Shown: positions 44,195 to 52,891, counted from the first letter of the stretch. The stretch: 64,000 bases of DNA from Clavibacter phaseoli (GCF_021922925.1 NZ_CP040786.1:1612001-1676000), one strand, 5' to 3'. Program-made: numbers and translations. Notes: generated from the sequence alone by a model not told the origin.

Positions 44195-45346
44195 ATGAGC
44201 GCACAGGAGCCGACCGTCCCCGATCCCGCCCCGAGCTCGTGGCCCCCGGTCGCGCCGCCCGTCGCGCCGCCCGTCGACCCCGGCGCTCCCGCCGCGGCGG
44301 GCCTGCCCGGCGCGCTCCCGCCCGAGCTGCCGCCGCTCCCCGAGCGCCCGCCCGTGCCCTACCACCACGGCCTCCGCGACACCGGCGGCCCCTGGCGCGG
44401 GATCCTCGCGCTCGTGCTCGGCGTCGTCGCGTTCTTCGGCCTGTCGCTCGTCTTCGGCCTCGTCGGCTTCGGCATCGAGTTCCTCACCGGTCGCCTCGAC
44501 CCCACGGACGAGTCGTCGCTCGAGACGATGACGCCCGTCATCCTGCTGGCCACGAACCTGTCGCTCGCTGCGCTGATCCCCGTCTCGATGCTCCTGCAGC
44601 GCTGGCTCTTCGGCGTGCGGATGGGCGCGATGTCCTCCATCGCCGGCCGCTTCCGCTGGCGCTGGCTCGGCCGCGTCGCGCTCGTGATGGTGCCGGTCTT
44701 CCTCGTCTACATCGGCGTCACGTTCGCGCTGGACCCCACCGGCGACATCCGCGTCGACGGCGAGGTGATCGCGTTCCTCGTCATCATCCTGCTCACGACC
44801 CCGCTGCAGTCCGCCGGCGAGGAGTACGGGTTCCGCGGCCTCGTGCAGCGCTCGGTCGGATCCTGGTTCCGCGACACGCGCGTCGCCCTCGTGGTCGGCG
44901 CGCTCGTCTCCAGCTCCCTCTTCGCGCTCGCCCACCTCGCCGAGGACCCGTGGCTCATCGCCTACTACTTCGTGTTCGGCATCTCGGCGACCGTCTCGGC
45001 CCGCATGACCGGCGGCCTCGAGGCGCCCGTGCTGATCCACGCCCTCAACAACACGCTGCTGTTCCTCCCCACGGCGCTCCTCGGCCAGATGTCCGAGTCC
45101 ATGGACCGGAGCGCGGGCACCGGCGGCCCGTTCATGCTCCTGCCGATGGCGGTCGTGCTGGGATCCGCGCTCCTCACCGGCTGGTGGGCGCGCCGTCACC
45201 GCGTGGAGACGGTCGCGCCCCGGCCCCTCACCGCGAAGGAGGAGCGGCGGGAGCGGGAGCGGGCGTGGTGGGACGGGGAGCGCCAGCGGCAGGCGTCGCT
45301 CGCCGCATGGTCCGCGCCCACAGGCCCGGCTGCGCCGTCGGCCTGA
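44195..45346 (+). CDS. CPBP-family intramembrane metalloprotease
   Basis: Protein of 383 residues. A Pro-rich cytoplasmic N-terminus (about 1-65) is followed by seven or eight membrane helices. Abi/CPBP motifs: SAGEEYGFRGLVQRS (EExxxR), FALAHLAED, and LIHALNNTLLF with the second His. Family members are related to Rce1 prenyl proteases and to bacteriocin self-immunity proteins; the substrate is unknown. The C-terminus is charged and cytoplasmic. The last 119 bp overlap the convergent acetyltransferase gene. Confidence 0.87.
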   Translation: MSAQEPTVPDPAPSSWPPVAPPVAPPVDPGAPAAAGLPGALPPELPPLPERPPVPYHHGLRDTGGPWRGILALVLGVVAFFGLSLVFGLVGFGIEFLTGRLDPTDESSLETMTPVILLATNLSLAALIPVSMLLQRWLFGVRMGAMSSIAGRFRWRWLGRVALVMVPVFLVYIGVTFALDPTGDIRVDGEVIAFLVIILLTTPLQSAGEEYGFRGLVQRSVGSWFRDTRVALVVGALVSSSLFALAHLAEDPWLIAYYFVFGISATVSARMTGGLEAPVLIHALNNTLLFLPTALLGQMSESMDRSAGTGGPFMLLPMAVVLGSALLTGWWARRHRVETVAPRPLTAKEERRERERAWWDGERQRQASLAAWSAPTGPAAPSA

Positions 45347-45917
45347 GCGTCAGCTGCATCGTGACGGTGCCGAGCCAGCGCCCGAACTTCCAGCCGACGC
45401 GGCCCATCCGGCCGCTCTCCGTGAACCCGAGCGACGCGTGCAGCCGGATCGAGGCGTCCGCGCCCTGGTCGGCGATGACCGCGATGACCTCGCGGATCCC
45501 CGCCTCCCGGCACGCCTCGACGAGCGCCTCCAGGAGCGCGCGCCCGAGCCCCTTGCCGGTGGACGCCGCGCCGAGGTAGATCGAGTCCTCCACGGTCGTC
45601 CGCGACGACCGCCGGTTGCCGACCGGCTCGACGAGCGCGTACCCGAGCACCTGCCCGGACGGCGACACGGCGACGAGGAACGGCATGCCCATGCGCTCGA
45701 GCTGGCCGAAGCGGCCGCGCCACCGGGCGAGGGTCATGCGCGTCTCGTCGAAGGTGACGGTGCTGTTCATCACGTAGTGGTTGTAGACCTCGCGGATGTC
45801 CGGGAGGTCGGACGTCGAGGCCGGCCGGATCTCGTAGGAGAAGACGGGCAGCGGCGGCGCGGGCTTCCGGAGGTGGGCGGGCAGGCGGCGCCTCGTCTGG
45901 TATTCCTCCTCGAGCAT
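45228..45917 (-). CDS. GNAT N-acetyltransferase, phosphinothricin-acetyltransferase-like
   Basis: Protein of 229 residues. The PAT subfamily pattern is visible: IREVYNHYVMNSTVTFDE, SIYLGAASTGKGLGRALLEALVEACRE (acetyl-CoA loop), HASLGFTESGRMGRVGWKFGRWL. Such enzymes acetylate small amino compounds including L-phosphinothricin and methionine sulfone. An N-terminal extension of about 28 residues and a Pro/Ala tail are unusual; the tail is encoded antisense to the end of the CPBP gene. The true stop might be shared with an older, shorter version. Confidence 0.87.
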   Translation of the reverse strand: MLEEEYQTRRRLPAHLRKPAPPLPVFSYEIRPASTSDLPDIREVYNHYVMNSTVTFDETRMTLARWRGRFGQLERMGMPFLVAVSPSGQVLGYALVEPVGNRRSSRTTVEDSIYLGAASTGKGLGRALLEALVEACREAGIREVIAVIADQGADASIRLHASLGFTESGRMGRVGWKFGRWLGTVTMQLTLRPTAQPGLWARTMRRATPAAGAPRPTTPAPAPAAPPSR

Positions 45918-45970
45918 GCCTGGATCCTACGGGCAGCGCCGCGCCCGCTGTCGGATCCGGCCGTGCACGC

Positions 45971-46657
45971 TCAGAGCCGCCAGTCGACGGGATCCGCGCC
46001 CTGCTCCGCGAGGAGCGCGTCGGCCCGGCTGAAGGGCTTGGAGCCGAAGAACCCGCGCGTCGCGGACAGCGGGCTCGGGTGCACGGACGTGATCGACGGC
46101 ACGGGCGCGAGCAGCGGCGCGAGCGATCCCGCGTCCTTGCCCCAGAGGATCGCGACGAGCGGGCCGCCGCGCGCCGCGAGCCCGCGGATCGCGCACTCGG
46201 TCACGGCCTCCCAGCCCTTGCCGCGGTGCGAGGCGGGCGCGCCCGGCCGCACCGTGAGCACGCGGTTGAGCAGCAGCACGCCGCTGCGGGTCCACGCGGT
46301 GAGGTCGCCGTGATCGGGGGTCGGGATCCCGAGGTCGTCGCGCAGCTCCCGGTGGATGTTGACGAGGCTCCGCGGCACGGGCCGCACGTCGGGCTCGACG
46401 GAGAAGGACAGGCCGACGGGGTGGCCGGGCGTGGGGTACGGATCCTGGCCGACGATGAGCACGCGCACGTCGGCGAGCGGCTGCTGGAACGCCCGCAGCA
46501 CGCGGTCGCCCGCGGGGAGGTAGGGGCGGCCGGCGGCGACCTCGGCGCGCAGCCACTCCCCCATCCGCGCGATGTCGTCGGCGACGGGCGCGAGCACCTC
46601 GGCCCACCCGGCGTCCATGAGGCCGCGCTCGACGAGCTCGGGCAGGGTCAGCGCCAT
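45971..46657 (-). CDS. ung: Uracil-DNA glycosylase
   Basis: Family 1 UDG that removes uracil from DNA for base-excision repair. It has 228 residues. The water-activating motif is [21 protein letters not shown], the uracil-binding region [10 protein letters not shown], and the DNA-intercalation loop [18 protein letters not shown]. The start is [10 protein letters not shown] at 46657. An S51-like gene ends 11 bp upstream on the same strand, so the two may be cotranscribed. Confidence 0.97.
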   Translation of the reverse strand: MALTLPELVERGLMDAGWAEVLAPVADDIARMGEWLRAEVAAGRPYLPAGDRVLRAFQQPLADVRVLIVGQDPYPTPGHPVGLSFSVEPDVRPVPRSLVNIHRELRDDLGIPTPDHGDLTAWTRSGVLLLNRVLTVRPGAPASHRGKGWEAVTECAIRGLAARGGPLVAILWGKDAGSLAPLLAPVPSITSVHPSPLSATRGFFGSKPFSRADALLAEQGADPVDWRL

Positions 46658-46667
46658 GGGCGGTGGG

Positions 46668-47390
46668 TCAGGACGCGCCGGCGGAGCTGACGGTGACGCC
46701 GGTCTCCGAGCCGATGACGGACCAGACGCTGCCGCGCCCCTCGACGACCAGCTGGCCCTCACCCACGATGAGCACGGTGCCCTCGTCGATGGCGACGCCG
46801 CCCTCGACGAGCCCCGCCTCGGTCGCGGCGATGAGGCGGGTGAGGGTGCCCCACTGGGCGGCGTGCACGTCGACCGCCACGTCGATGAGGCCGATGCCCT
46901 GCTCGACCGTGACCTCGTCGAGGTCCTCGCTCGCGGACTCCTGCACGACCTCGACGTCGCCGATGCGCCAGCCGCCGACGATGGCGGTCTCGGCGGCGAC
47001 CGCGGCGCCCGCGGAGAAGCCGAGGTACGGGACCCCGGCGGTGACCTGGCGGCGGATCTCGCCGAAGACGGGCTCGAGCGCCTGGCGGTACGCGGGGGTC
47101 AGGCCGCCGCCGACGACGATGCCGTCGACGTCCTGCAGCTGCGCGACCGCGAAGGATCCGCCCTCCGGCGCCAGCACGGCGAACGGCTCGCACGCGCCCG
47201 CCGCGCGCAGCGCGGCGGCGTACCGGTCGAACTCCTCGGCTCCGAGGCCGTCGTGGACGAGGACCACGGCGACGCGGGCCGGCTCCAGCCGGGCGGCAGC
47301 GGTCGCCCTCGTCGTCGCCTCGGACAGGAACCGCGCGAGGAGGGGGGTGTCGTCATCCGACAGGCCGCCTCCGACCAGGTGCACACTCAC
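46668..47390 (-). CDS. Peptidase S51/cyanophycinase-like protein
   Basis: Protein of 240 residues with the nucleophile-elbow motif [13 protein letters not shown] (Ser) and [16 protein letters not shown], resembling the dipeptidase E and cyanophycinase (S51) type I glutamine-amidotransferase fold. Catalytic His/Glu are not clear to me. No cyanophycin synthetase is nearby, so a dipeptidase or unknown hydrolase is likelier. The start is the GTG at 47390 (VSVHLVGGG), or another two codons in. It is upstream of ung. Confidence 0.78.
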   Translation of the reverse strand: MSVHLVGGGLSDDDTPLLARFLSEATTRATAAARLEPARVAVVLVHDGLGAEEFDRYAAALRAAGACEPFAVLAPEGGSFAVAQLQDVDGIVVGGGLTPAYRQALEPVFGEIRRQVTAGVPYLGFSAGAAVAAETAIVGGWRIGDVEVVQESASEDLDEVTVEQGIGLIDVAVDVHAAQWGTLTRLIAATEAGLVEGGVAIDEGTVLIVGEGQLVVEGRGSVWSVIGSETGVTVSSAGAS

Positions 47391-47453
47391 CCCTCGACGG
47401 TACAGGCCGTGGGAGACCACGAGAGCCCGATCGGGGCCTCAGGAAAGACGAAA

Positions 47454-47481
47454 CCCGGCACCTCCGTGAGGAGATGCCGGG
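47454..47481 (-). terminator. Intrinsic terminator of tRNA-Glu
   Basis: Arms CCCGGCACCTCC and GGAGATGCCGGG (12 bases with one G-T type mismatch) and a GTGA loop, followed on the minus strand by TTTCGTCTTTCC, a T-rich run rare in this window. Confidence 0.85.
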
Positions 47482-47496
47482 TTCGGTGGTGCGATG

Positions 47497-47569
47497 TGAC
47501 CCCAACCGGATTCGAACCGGTGTTACCGCCGTGAGAGGGCGGTGTCCTAGGCCGCTAAACGATGGGGCC
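47497..47569 (-). tRNA. tRNA-Glu (anticodon CTC)
   Basis: A 73-nt cloverleaf. Acceptor GGCCCCA/TGGGGTC, anticodon stem CCGCC/GGCGG with loop CTCTCAC (anticodon CTC, reading GAG), T arm ACCGGTTCGAATCCGGT, discriminator A. The 3' CCA is not encoded. A promoter can be seen upstream and an intrinsic terminator downstream, so it is a single-gene transcript. Confidence 0.97.
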
Positions 47570-47587
47570 GTTTTTGCAACTCGTCGA

Positions 47588-47616
47588 GTATGCCACAGCG
47601 CGCGCAGCCCGACCAA
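47588..47616 (-). promoter_or_regulatory. Promoter of tRNA-Glu
   Basis: Minus-strand -35 TTGGTC (47611-47616) and -10 CATACT (47588-47593) separated by 17 bases, ending 18 bases before the mature 5' end. The stretch right after the -10 (ACTCGACGAG) recurs at tRNA-Gln. Confidence 0.55.
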
Positions 47617-47738
47617 ATCGAGCCCCGACCGGGCCGGATCCGCCCGGGAACGCGGCGATCGCGCGCCCCCGATCGCCGCCGGGCGACGCCCCCGCGCGCC
47701 GGTTTGCCCCCGCCGCCTCGACGGTGTTGGCTCCTGAT

Positions 47739-48377
47739 ATGCGATTGACGAAGCTCGAGCACGCCGCCCTGGTCCTGGAACTCTCGGGGCGCAAGCTCTT
47801 CATCGACCCGGGCTCCTTCACCACCCCGATCACGGAGGCGATGAACGCCGACGCCATCGTGATCACGCACGAGCACCCCGACCACTGGACCCCGGAGCAG
47901 CTCAAGCGGATCCTCGACAAGAACGAGGGCGTGCCGATCTACGCACCGGAGGGCGTCGCGGCCGCCGCGGCCGACTTCGACGTCACGGTCGTGCACGCGG
48001 GCGACGTGATCGAGGCGGGCGACTTCACGCTGCGCTTCTTCGGCGGCACCCATGCGGTGATCCACGAGTCCATCCCCGTGGTCGACAACCTCGGCGTCCT
48101 CGTGAACGACACGCTCTACTACGCGGGCGACTCCTTCGTCGTCCCGGAGGGCGTCGAGGTCGACCTGCTCGCCGCTCCCGCGGGCGCGCCGTGGATGAAG
48201 ATCAGCGAGTCCATCGACTACGTGCTCGCCGTGAAGCCCCGCCGCGCGTTCCCCACGCACGAGATGGTGCTGTCCACCGCGGGCAAGGGCATGTCGAACG
48301 GGCGCCTGCAGTGGGCGACGGAGCAGGGCGGCGGCGAGTTCCACGCCCTCGAGCCCGGCGATAGCATCGACCTCTAG
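47739..48377 (+). CDS. Metallo-beta-lactamase-fold hydrolase
   Basis: Protein of 212 residues of the UlaG-like MBL group. Metal motif VITHEHPDHW, then FFGGTHAVIH and LYYAGDSFVVPEGV, with AFPTHEMVL supplying the last His. The N-terminal MRLTKLEHAALVLELSGRKLFIDPG is typical of metal-dependent hydrolases often listed as L-ascorbate-6-phosphate lactonase-like. The substrate is unknown. The ATG at 47739 is supported by family alignment; the 169 bp upstream contain the tRNA-Glu promoter on the other strand. Confidence 0.9.
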   Translation: MRLTKLEHAALVLELSGRKLFIDPGSFTTPITEAMNADAIVITHEHPDHWTPEQLKRILDKNEGVPIYAPEGVAAAAADFDVTVVHAGDVIEAGDFTLRFFGGTHAVIHESIPVVDNLGVLVNDTLYYAGDSFVVPEGVEVDLLAAPAGAPWMKISESIDYVLAVKPRRAFPTHEMVLSTAGKGMSNGRLQWATEQGGGEFHALEPGDSIDL

Positions 48378-48413
48378 GCCCGGTCGGGCTCGACGAGCGG
48401 ACGGGTGGACGGC

Positions 48414-48830
48414 ATGGACGGTCTCGCCGCGGCGTCGCTCATCATCGAGTTCCTCACGTGGATCGCGCTCGTCCCCGGCATCCTGCTCTACGTGGCCGGC
48501 CTCTCGGTGCGCGTGCTCGGCCGGCGCTGGACGGCGACCGAGGGCCTCGTCGCGGACGGCCCTGCCGGCGGCGACGGCGCCTCGTCCCGGGTCCTCCGCT
48601 GGTTCGACCACGAGGGCGACGTGCACGAGGCGCAGGCCGACGCCCCCGAGACCCGCGACCTCCCCGTCGGATCCGACGTGCGCGTCTGGTTCTCGCCGCG
48701 CGCCCCGTGGCGGGTCCGCACGCACGCCCCCGAGCTCGACGGCCGCGCGCTCCGCGTGACCGGGCTCGTGCTCATCGGCATCGGCGCGCTCGCGGCCGTC
48801 GCCGGGATCGTGCTGCTCTTCCTCGAGTAG
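48414..48830 (+). CDS. DUF3592-like small membrane protein
   Basis: Protein of 138 residues. An N-terminal membrane helix (about 10-30, IIEFLTWIALVPGILLYVAGL), a soluble middle of about 70 residues with the beta-rich pattern of DUF3592 proteins (VRVWFSPRAPWRVRTH), and a C-terminal membrane helix (about 115-136). A GTG three codons upstream is an alternative start. No function is known. It precedes the riboswitch of terC. Confidence 0.6.
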   Translation: MDGLAAASLIIEFLTWIALVPGILLYVAGLSVRVLGRRWTATEGLVADGPAGGDGASSRVLRWFDHEGDVHEAQADAPETRDLPVGSDVRVWFSPRAPWRVRTHAPELDGRALRVTGLVLIGIGALAAVAGIVLLFLE

Positions 48831-48911
48831 CGGCCGCCCCGCGACCGCCGCGGCTGGGGATCCGCCCGCCTGGTCGGGAGAGGCCCATGCAGCCGTATAG
48901 ACTCCCCTCTC

Positions 48912-49018
48912 GAAGGGGAGTACTCCCATCCGGCGGTCGTGTCGTCAATACGGTCGGACCACTCCGACCCGTGCGACCGGTTCCGTGAGCAGAAGCTCGC
49001 GGGGTGGAGGAGACCTTC
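48912..49018 (+). ncRNA. yybP-ykoY (manganese-sensing) riboswitch
   Basis: Conserved elements in order: GAAGG closing strand (48912-48916), GGGGAGTA (48915-48922), GTCGTCAATACGG, GTGCGACCGG, CCGTGAGCA, and GAGACCTTCAGTACCCC, where CCTTC (49014-49018) pairs with GAAGG. This is the consensus of the yybP-ykoY family, shown in other bacteria to bind Mn2+ and switch on exporters, including TerC-family proteins. Here it sits 46 bases before a terC start, the classic context. I infer that Mn2+ raises TerC expression; the expression platform is not resolved. Confidence 0.88.
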
Positions 49019-49063
49019 AGTACCCCACCGGACCCGACGCGGTCCGAGTACTGGAGAACCCTC

Positions 49064-50149
49064 ATGGATGTCCCCTTCTGGCTCTGGGCCGCGACCATCG
49101 CGGCCGTCCTCGGCCTGCTCGTCTTCGACTTCTTCGCGCACGTGCGGAAGGCGCACGAGCCGACGCTGAAGGAGTCCGCCACCTGGTCGGTCGTCTACAT
49201 CGTCATCGCGCTCGTCTTCGGCGTGGGCGTCGGCGTCTTCTCGAACTGGACCTTCGGCGGCGAGTACTTCGCCGGCTACGTGACGGAGAAGGCGCTGAGC
49301 GTCGACAACCTCTTCGTCTTCCTCATCATCATGTCGAGCTTCGCGGTGCCGCGGGCCTTCCAGCAGAAGGTGCTGCTCGTCGGCATCGCCATCGCACTCG
49401 TGATGCGCGGGATCTTCATCGCCATGGGCTCCGCGATCATCGACAACTTCTCCTGGGTCTTCTACCTCTTCGGCGCGCTGCTGCTCGTCATGGCCTACAA
49501 GCAGATGAAGGAGACGCACGACGAGGACGAGTCCGACTCGAAGCTCATCCGCGTGCTCCGCCGCTTCATCCCCACCTCGGACCACTACGACGGCGACAGG
49601 CTCACGACCCGCGTCGACGGCAAGCGCCTCTTCACCCCGATGTTCCTGGTGATGCTCGCCATCGGGCTCACCGACGTGCTGTTCGCGCTCGACTCCATCC
49701 CCGCGATCTTCGGCCTGACGCAGGAGGCGTACATCGTCTTCACCGCCAACGCGTTCGCGCTGCTCGGCCTCCGCCAGCTGTACTTCCTGATCTCCGGCCT
49801 GCTCGAGCGCCTCGTGTACCTCTCGCAGGGCCTCGCGGTGATCCTCGGCTTCATCGCCGTGAAGCTCGTGCTCCACGCCATGCACGTCAACGAGGTGCCG
49901 TTCATCAACGGCGGCGAGCCGATGCTGTGGGCCCCCGAGATCCCGATCTGGTTCTCGCTGTCGTTCATCCTCCTCACCATCACGGTGGCGACGATCGCGA
50001 GCCTCGCGAAGACGAAGCGCGACGCGACCGCGGTCGAGGGCACCGACCAGGCGGCCGCCGTCGAGGGCGAGAAGGCCCCCGCCGACGCGGACGACGACGC
50101 GGCCCGCGGCTCCGGCCGCAGCCTGGACGCGGACGCCCCGCGCCGCTAG
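49064..50149 (+). CDS. TerC-family integral membrane protein, probable Mn2+ exporter
   Basis: Protein of 361 residues with seven to nine membrane helices. TerC motifs: EYFAGYVTEKALSVDNLFVFLIIMSSF (acidic residues within membrane helices) and IGLTDVLFALDSIPAIFGLT. Family members protect against excess manganese or support metallation of secreted proteins. The ATG at 49064 is chosen, with GGAG seven bases before it; the longer in-frame GTG at 49004 lies inside the riboswitch and cannot be the start. The C-terminal 35 residues are acidic and Ala-rich. A strong hairpin ends the unit. Confidence 0.93.
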   Translation: MDVPFWLWAATIAAVLGLLVFDFFAHVRKAHEPTLKESATWSVVYIVIALVFGVGVGVFSNWTFGGEYFAGYVTEKALSVDNLFVFLIIMSSFAVPRAFQQKVLLVGIAIALVMRGIFIAMGSAIIDNFSWVFYLFGALLLVMAYKQMKETHDEDESDSKLIRVLRRFIPTSDHYDGDRLTTRVDGKRLFTPMFLVMLAIGLTDVLFALDSIPAIFGLTQEAYIVFTANAFALLGLRQLYFLISGLLERLVYLSQGLAVILGFIAVKLVLHAMHVNEVPFINGGEPMLWAPEIPIWFSLSFILLTITVATIASLAKTKRDATAVEGTDQAAAVEGEKAPADADDDAARGSGRSLDADAPRR

Positions 50150-50170
50150 CGCTCCCCGCTGCCCGCACGA

Positions 50171-50214
50171 GCACGACGCCCGCTCCCGGATCCCGGGGGC
50201 GGGCGTCGTCGTGC
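50171..50214. terminator. Terminator between terC and SDR
   Basis: Long hairpin GCACGACGCCCGCTCCCGG (50171-50189) with CCGGGGGCGGGCGTCGTCGTGC (50193-50214), a three-base bulge and a three-base loop, between convergent genes. Confidence 0.75.
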
Positions 50215-50224
50215 GTGCGGCAGG

Positions 50225-51022
50225 TCAGCCGAGCCGCGTGCCGCCGATGCCGCCGTCGACGTCCAGCAGCGCGCCGTGGACGAAGGCCGCCTCGTCCGAG
50301 ACGAGGAACCGGACCGCGAACGCGATGTCGACGGGACGCACGGGCACGCCCGCCACGGTGCTCGCGGTCATCGCGGCCACCGCGTCCGCGTCCGCCGCGT
50401 TCCCCGGCGTGGACGTCGCACCGGGCGCGACCGTGTTGACGTGCACGCCGCGCGGCCCGTACTCCGCCGCCCACGTGCGCGTCATCTGCTCGATCGCCGC
50501 CTTGGACGCCGTGTAGGCCGCGCCGAACGGGATGCCCACGCGCGACATCCACGATCCGACGTTCACGATCGCGCCCGTGCCGCGCTCGGCCATGGCGGGC
50601 GCGAGCTCGGCGACGAGCACGTGCGGGGCGCGCACGTTGACCGCGAGGATCGCGTCGAGGTCGGCATCGGCGAGGCCGGAGGTCGCGCCCACCGGGTAGA
50701 GACCCGCGTTGTTCACGAGGATGTCGACGCGTCCGCCGAGGGCCACGGCGGCGTCGCGGGCGAAGGCGCGGATGCCGTCGTAGCCGCCCGCGAGGTCGGC
50801 GGGGACGGCGTGGGCGGCGCCGCCGGCCGCCGTGATGGCGTCGACGACGGCGCGGGCGCGGTCGACGTCGCGGCCGCTGACGACGACCTCGGCGCCGGCG
50901 GAGGCGAGCACGCGGGCGACGGCCTCGCCGATGCCGCTGGTGGATCCGGTGACGATCGCGGTGCGACCGGCGAGCCGGGTGTCGGGGACGAGGGACTGGA
51001 GGACTTCTTCGTTGGACTGCAT
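50225..51022 (-). CDS. Short-chain dehydrogenase/reductase
   Basis: Classical SDR of 265 residues: TAIVTGSTSGIGEAVARVLA, NNAGLYPVG, the active-site Ser in VNVGSWMS and Tyr/Lys in YTASKAA, VAPGATSTPG, and a C-terminal LDVDGGIGG. The substrate is unknown. It is divergent from a TetR-family gene 55 bp away with inverted repeats between them, so repression by that TetR is likely. Confidence 0.92.
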   Translation of the reverse strand: MQSNEEVLQSLVPDTRLAGRTAIVTGSTSGIGEAVARVLASAGAEVVVSGRDVDRARAVVDAITAAGGAAHAVPADLAGGYDGIRAFARDAAVALGGRVDILVNNAGLYPVGATSGLADADLDAILAVNVRAPHVLVAELAPAMAERGTGAIVNVGSWMSRVGIPFGAAYTASKAAIEQMTRTWAAEYGPRGVHVNTVAPGATSTPGNAADADAVAAMTASTVAGVPVRPVDIAFAVRFLVSDEAAFVHGALLDVDGGIGGTRLG

Positions 51023-51059
51023 GGTCCAATTGATAGCACGCGCTGGACCATCCGGTCCA
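51023..51059. promoter_or_regulatory. TetR-type operators between SDR and regulator
   Basis: Three half-sites of GGTCCA type: TGGTCCA (51023-51029) and TGGACCA (51044-51050) form seven-base inverted arms 14 bases apart, and TGGACC-ATCC-GGTCCA (51044-51059) is a 16-bp near-perfect palindrome. The first half-site abuts the SDR start codon. Confidence 0.65.
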
Positions 51060-51077
51060 CAACGGTAGGATCGGGGC

Positions 51078-51692
51078 ATGGCCGAGCCGAGGATCACCGA
51101 GCGCGGGCGCCGCACCCGCCAGCGGATCATCGAGGCGACGGGCGAGCAAATCCTCGCCACCGGCATCGGCGGCACCACCCTCGACGACGTCCGCGCAGCG
51201 ACCCTCACCAGCAAGAGCCAGCTCTTCCACTACTTCCCCGGCGGCAAGATCGAGCTCGTGCGCGAGGTCGCCGAGTGGGAGGGGCGCCAGCTGCTCGAGG
51301 CGCAGGAGCCGCACATCCACGACCTGGGCTCCTGGGAGTCGTGGGAGGCGTGGCGCACGGGCCTCGTCGACTACTACATCGGCCGCGGGCGCTGGGCCTG
51401 CCCCATCGGGTCGCTCGCCACGCAGGCCGCCGCCGTCGACGCGGAGCTCGAGCGCACGATCGCCGGGTCCATGCGCGCGTGGCGCGCGTTCCTCGCCCGC
51501 GGCGTGGAGCGCATGCGCGAGGCCGGTCTCGTCGAGCCGAGCGCGGATCCCGACCGCATCGCGACCGTGATCCTCGCGGCCATCCAGGGCGGCCTGGTGC
51601 TCAGCCAGCCGGAGCGCTCGGCCTGGCCGCTGGAGGCCGCGCTCGACACCGCGCTCGCCCCCCTGCACGTGCTCCGCTCCCCCGCCGCATGA
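51078..51692 (+). CDS. TetR/AcrR-family repressor
   Basis: Protein of 204 residues with the N-terminal helix-turn-helix: TRQRIIEATGEQILATGIGGTTLDDVRAATLTSKSQLFHYFP-type sequence. The recognition helix region SKSQLFHYFPGGKIELV is typical. The C-terminal ligand domain contains ACPIGSLATQAAAVD, resembling regulators linked to NemR/YezE-type electrophile sensing with one Cys in this position. It is divergent from the SDR it probably represses and followed by the aldo/keto reductases, which could belong to the same regulon. Confidence 0.92.
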   Translation: MAEPRITERGRRTRQRIIEATGEQILATGIGGTTLDDVRAATLTSKSQLFHYFPGGKIELVREVAEWEGRQLLEAQEPHIHDLGSWESWEAWRTGLVDYYIGRGRWACPIGSLATQAAAVDAELERTIAGSMRAWRAFLARGVERMREAGLVEPSADPDRIATVILAAIQGGLVLSQPERSAWPLEAALDTALAPLHVLRSPAA

Positions 51693-51746
51693 CCCGTCGC
51701 ACACTTTCGCGCGGAGCCGCGGCTGCACCCGGCGTAGGTTCGGAGC

Positions 51747-52757
51747 ATGGAATTCAGATACCTCGGCAACTCCGGCTTCAAGATCTCCGAGATCACCTAC
51801 GGCAACTGGCTCACCCACGGATCGCAGGTCGAGAACGACACCGCGACCGCGTGCGTGAAGGCCGCGCTCGAGGCGGGGATCACCACCTTCGACACCGCGG
51901 ACGTGTACGCCAACACCAAGGCGGAGACCGTGCTCGGCGAGGCGCTCAAGGACGAGCGACGTGCCTCGATCGAGATCTTCACCAAGGTCTTCGGCCCCAC
52001 CGGCCCCAAGGGCAAGAACGACACGGGCCTCTCGCGCAAGCACATCATGGACTCCGTCGAGGGCTCGCTCCAGCGCCTCCAGACCGACTACATCGACCTG
52101 TACCAGGCGCATCGCTTCGACTACGAGACGCCCCTCGAGGAGACGATGCAGGCGTTCGCCGACGTCGTCCGCCAGGGCAAGGCGCTCTACATCGGCGTGA
52201 GCGAGTGGACGAGCGAGCAGCTGCGCGCCGGCCACGCGCTCGCGGAGCAGCTGGGCTTCCAGCTGATCTCGAACCAGCCGCAGTACTCGGCGCTCTGGCG
52301 CGTCATCGAGGAGGAGGTCGTGCCCACCTCGAAGGAGCTCGGCATCTCCCAGATCGTGTGGTCCCCCATCGCGCAGGGCGTGCTGACGGGCAAGTACAAG
52401 CCCGGCCAGGAGCTGCCGTCCGGATCCCGCGCGACCGACGACAAGGGCGGCGCGAACATGATCAAGCGCTTCATGAACGACGACACGCTCTCCCGCGTCC
52501 AGGAGCTGCAGCCCGTCGCCGACGAGCTCGACCTGTCGCTGGCGCAGCTCGCCGTCGCGTGGGTGCTGCAGAACGAGAACGTGGCGTCCGCGATCATCGG
52601 CGCCTCGCGCCCCGAGCAGGTGCACGAGAACGTCAAGGCCTCCGGCGTCAAGATCCCGGCCGAGCTGCTCACCCGCATCGACGACGCCCTCGGCGACATC
52701 GTGGAGAAGGACCCGCGCAAGACGGAGGACAGCTCGCCGAAGACGCGCGAGGTCTGA
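51747..52757 (+). CDS. Aldo/keto reductase, copy 1
   Basis: NADPH-dependent carbonyl reductase of 336 residues, AKR superfamily, similar to the potassium-channel beta-subunit/YghZ group. The catalytic tetrad is visible as Asp49, Tyr54 (FDTADVYAN), Lys80 (IFTKVFGP) and His122 (YQAHRFDY). The cofactor-binding C-terminal region contains IIGASRPEQVHENVKA. It has about 43 differences from copy 2 with no gaps. ATG start, 54 bp after the tetR gene. It may reduce aldehydes made under oxidative or chemical stress. Confidence 0.93.
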   Translation: MEFRYLGNSGFKISEITYGNWLTHGSQVENDTATACVKAALEAGITTFDTADVYANTKAETVLGEALKDERRASIEIFTKVFGPTGPKGKNDTGLSRKHIMDSVEGSLQRLQTDYIDLYQAHRFDYETPLEETMQAFADVVRQGKALYIGVSEWTSEQLRAGHALAEQLGFQLISNQPQYSALWRVIEEEVVPTSKELGISQIVWSPIAQGVLTGKYKPGQELPSGSRATDDKGGANMIKRFMNDDTLSRVQELQPVADELDLSLAQLAVAWVLQNENVASAIIGASRPEQVHENVKASGVKIPAELLTRIDDALGDIVEKDPRKTEDSSPKTREV

Positions 52758-52781
52758 CCAGCGCTCCCTCCCTGCACCGCC

Positions 52782-52818
52782 GTGCGGCCCCGCCCGAGAC
52801 CATCGGGCGGGGCCGCAC
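52782..52818 (+). terminator. Terminator after aldo/keto reductase copy 1
   Basis: Perfect 16-base arms GTGCGGCCCCGCCCGA and TCGGGCGGGGCCGCAC with a five-base loop. It shows that the two reductase copies are separate transcription units. Confidence 0.8.
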
Positions 52819-52891
52819 GTGCATCTCCCGGTCATCCGGCGGACAGACCCCGCCCCGGGCTCCCCCAGCGCACGCGGCGTAGGCTCGGAGG

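Noticed and set aside
49004..49063. Longer TerC start at GTG 49004
   Set aside because: It lies in the 3' part of the riboswitch, and the added residues are hydrophilic and unlike the family. The ATG at 49064 has a good ribosome site.
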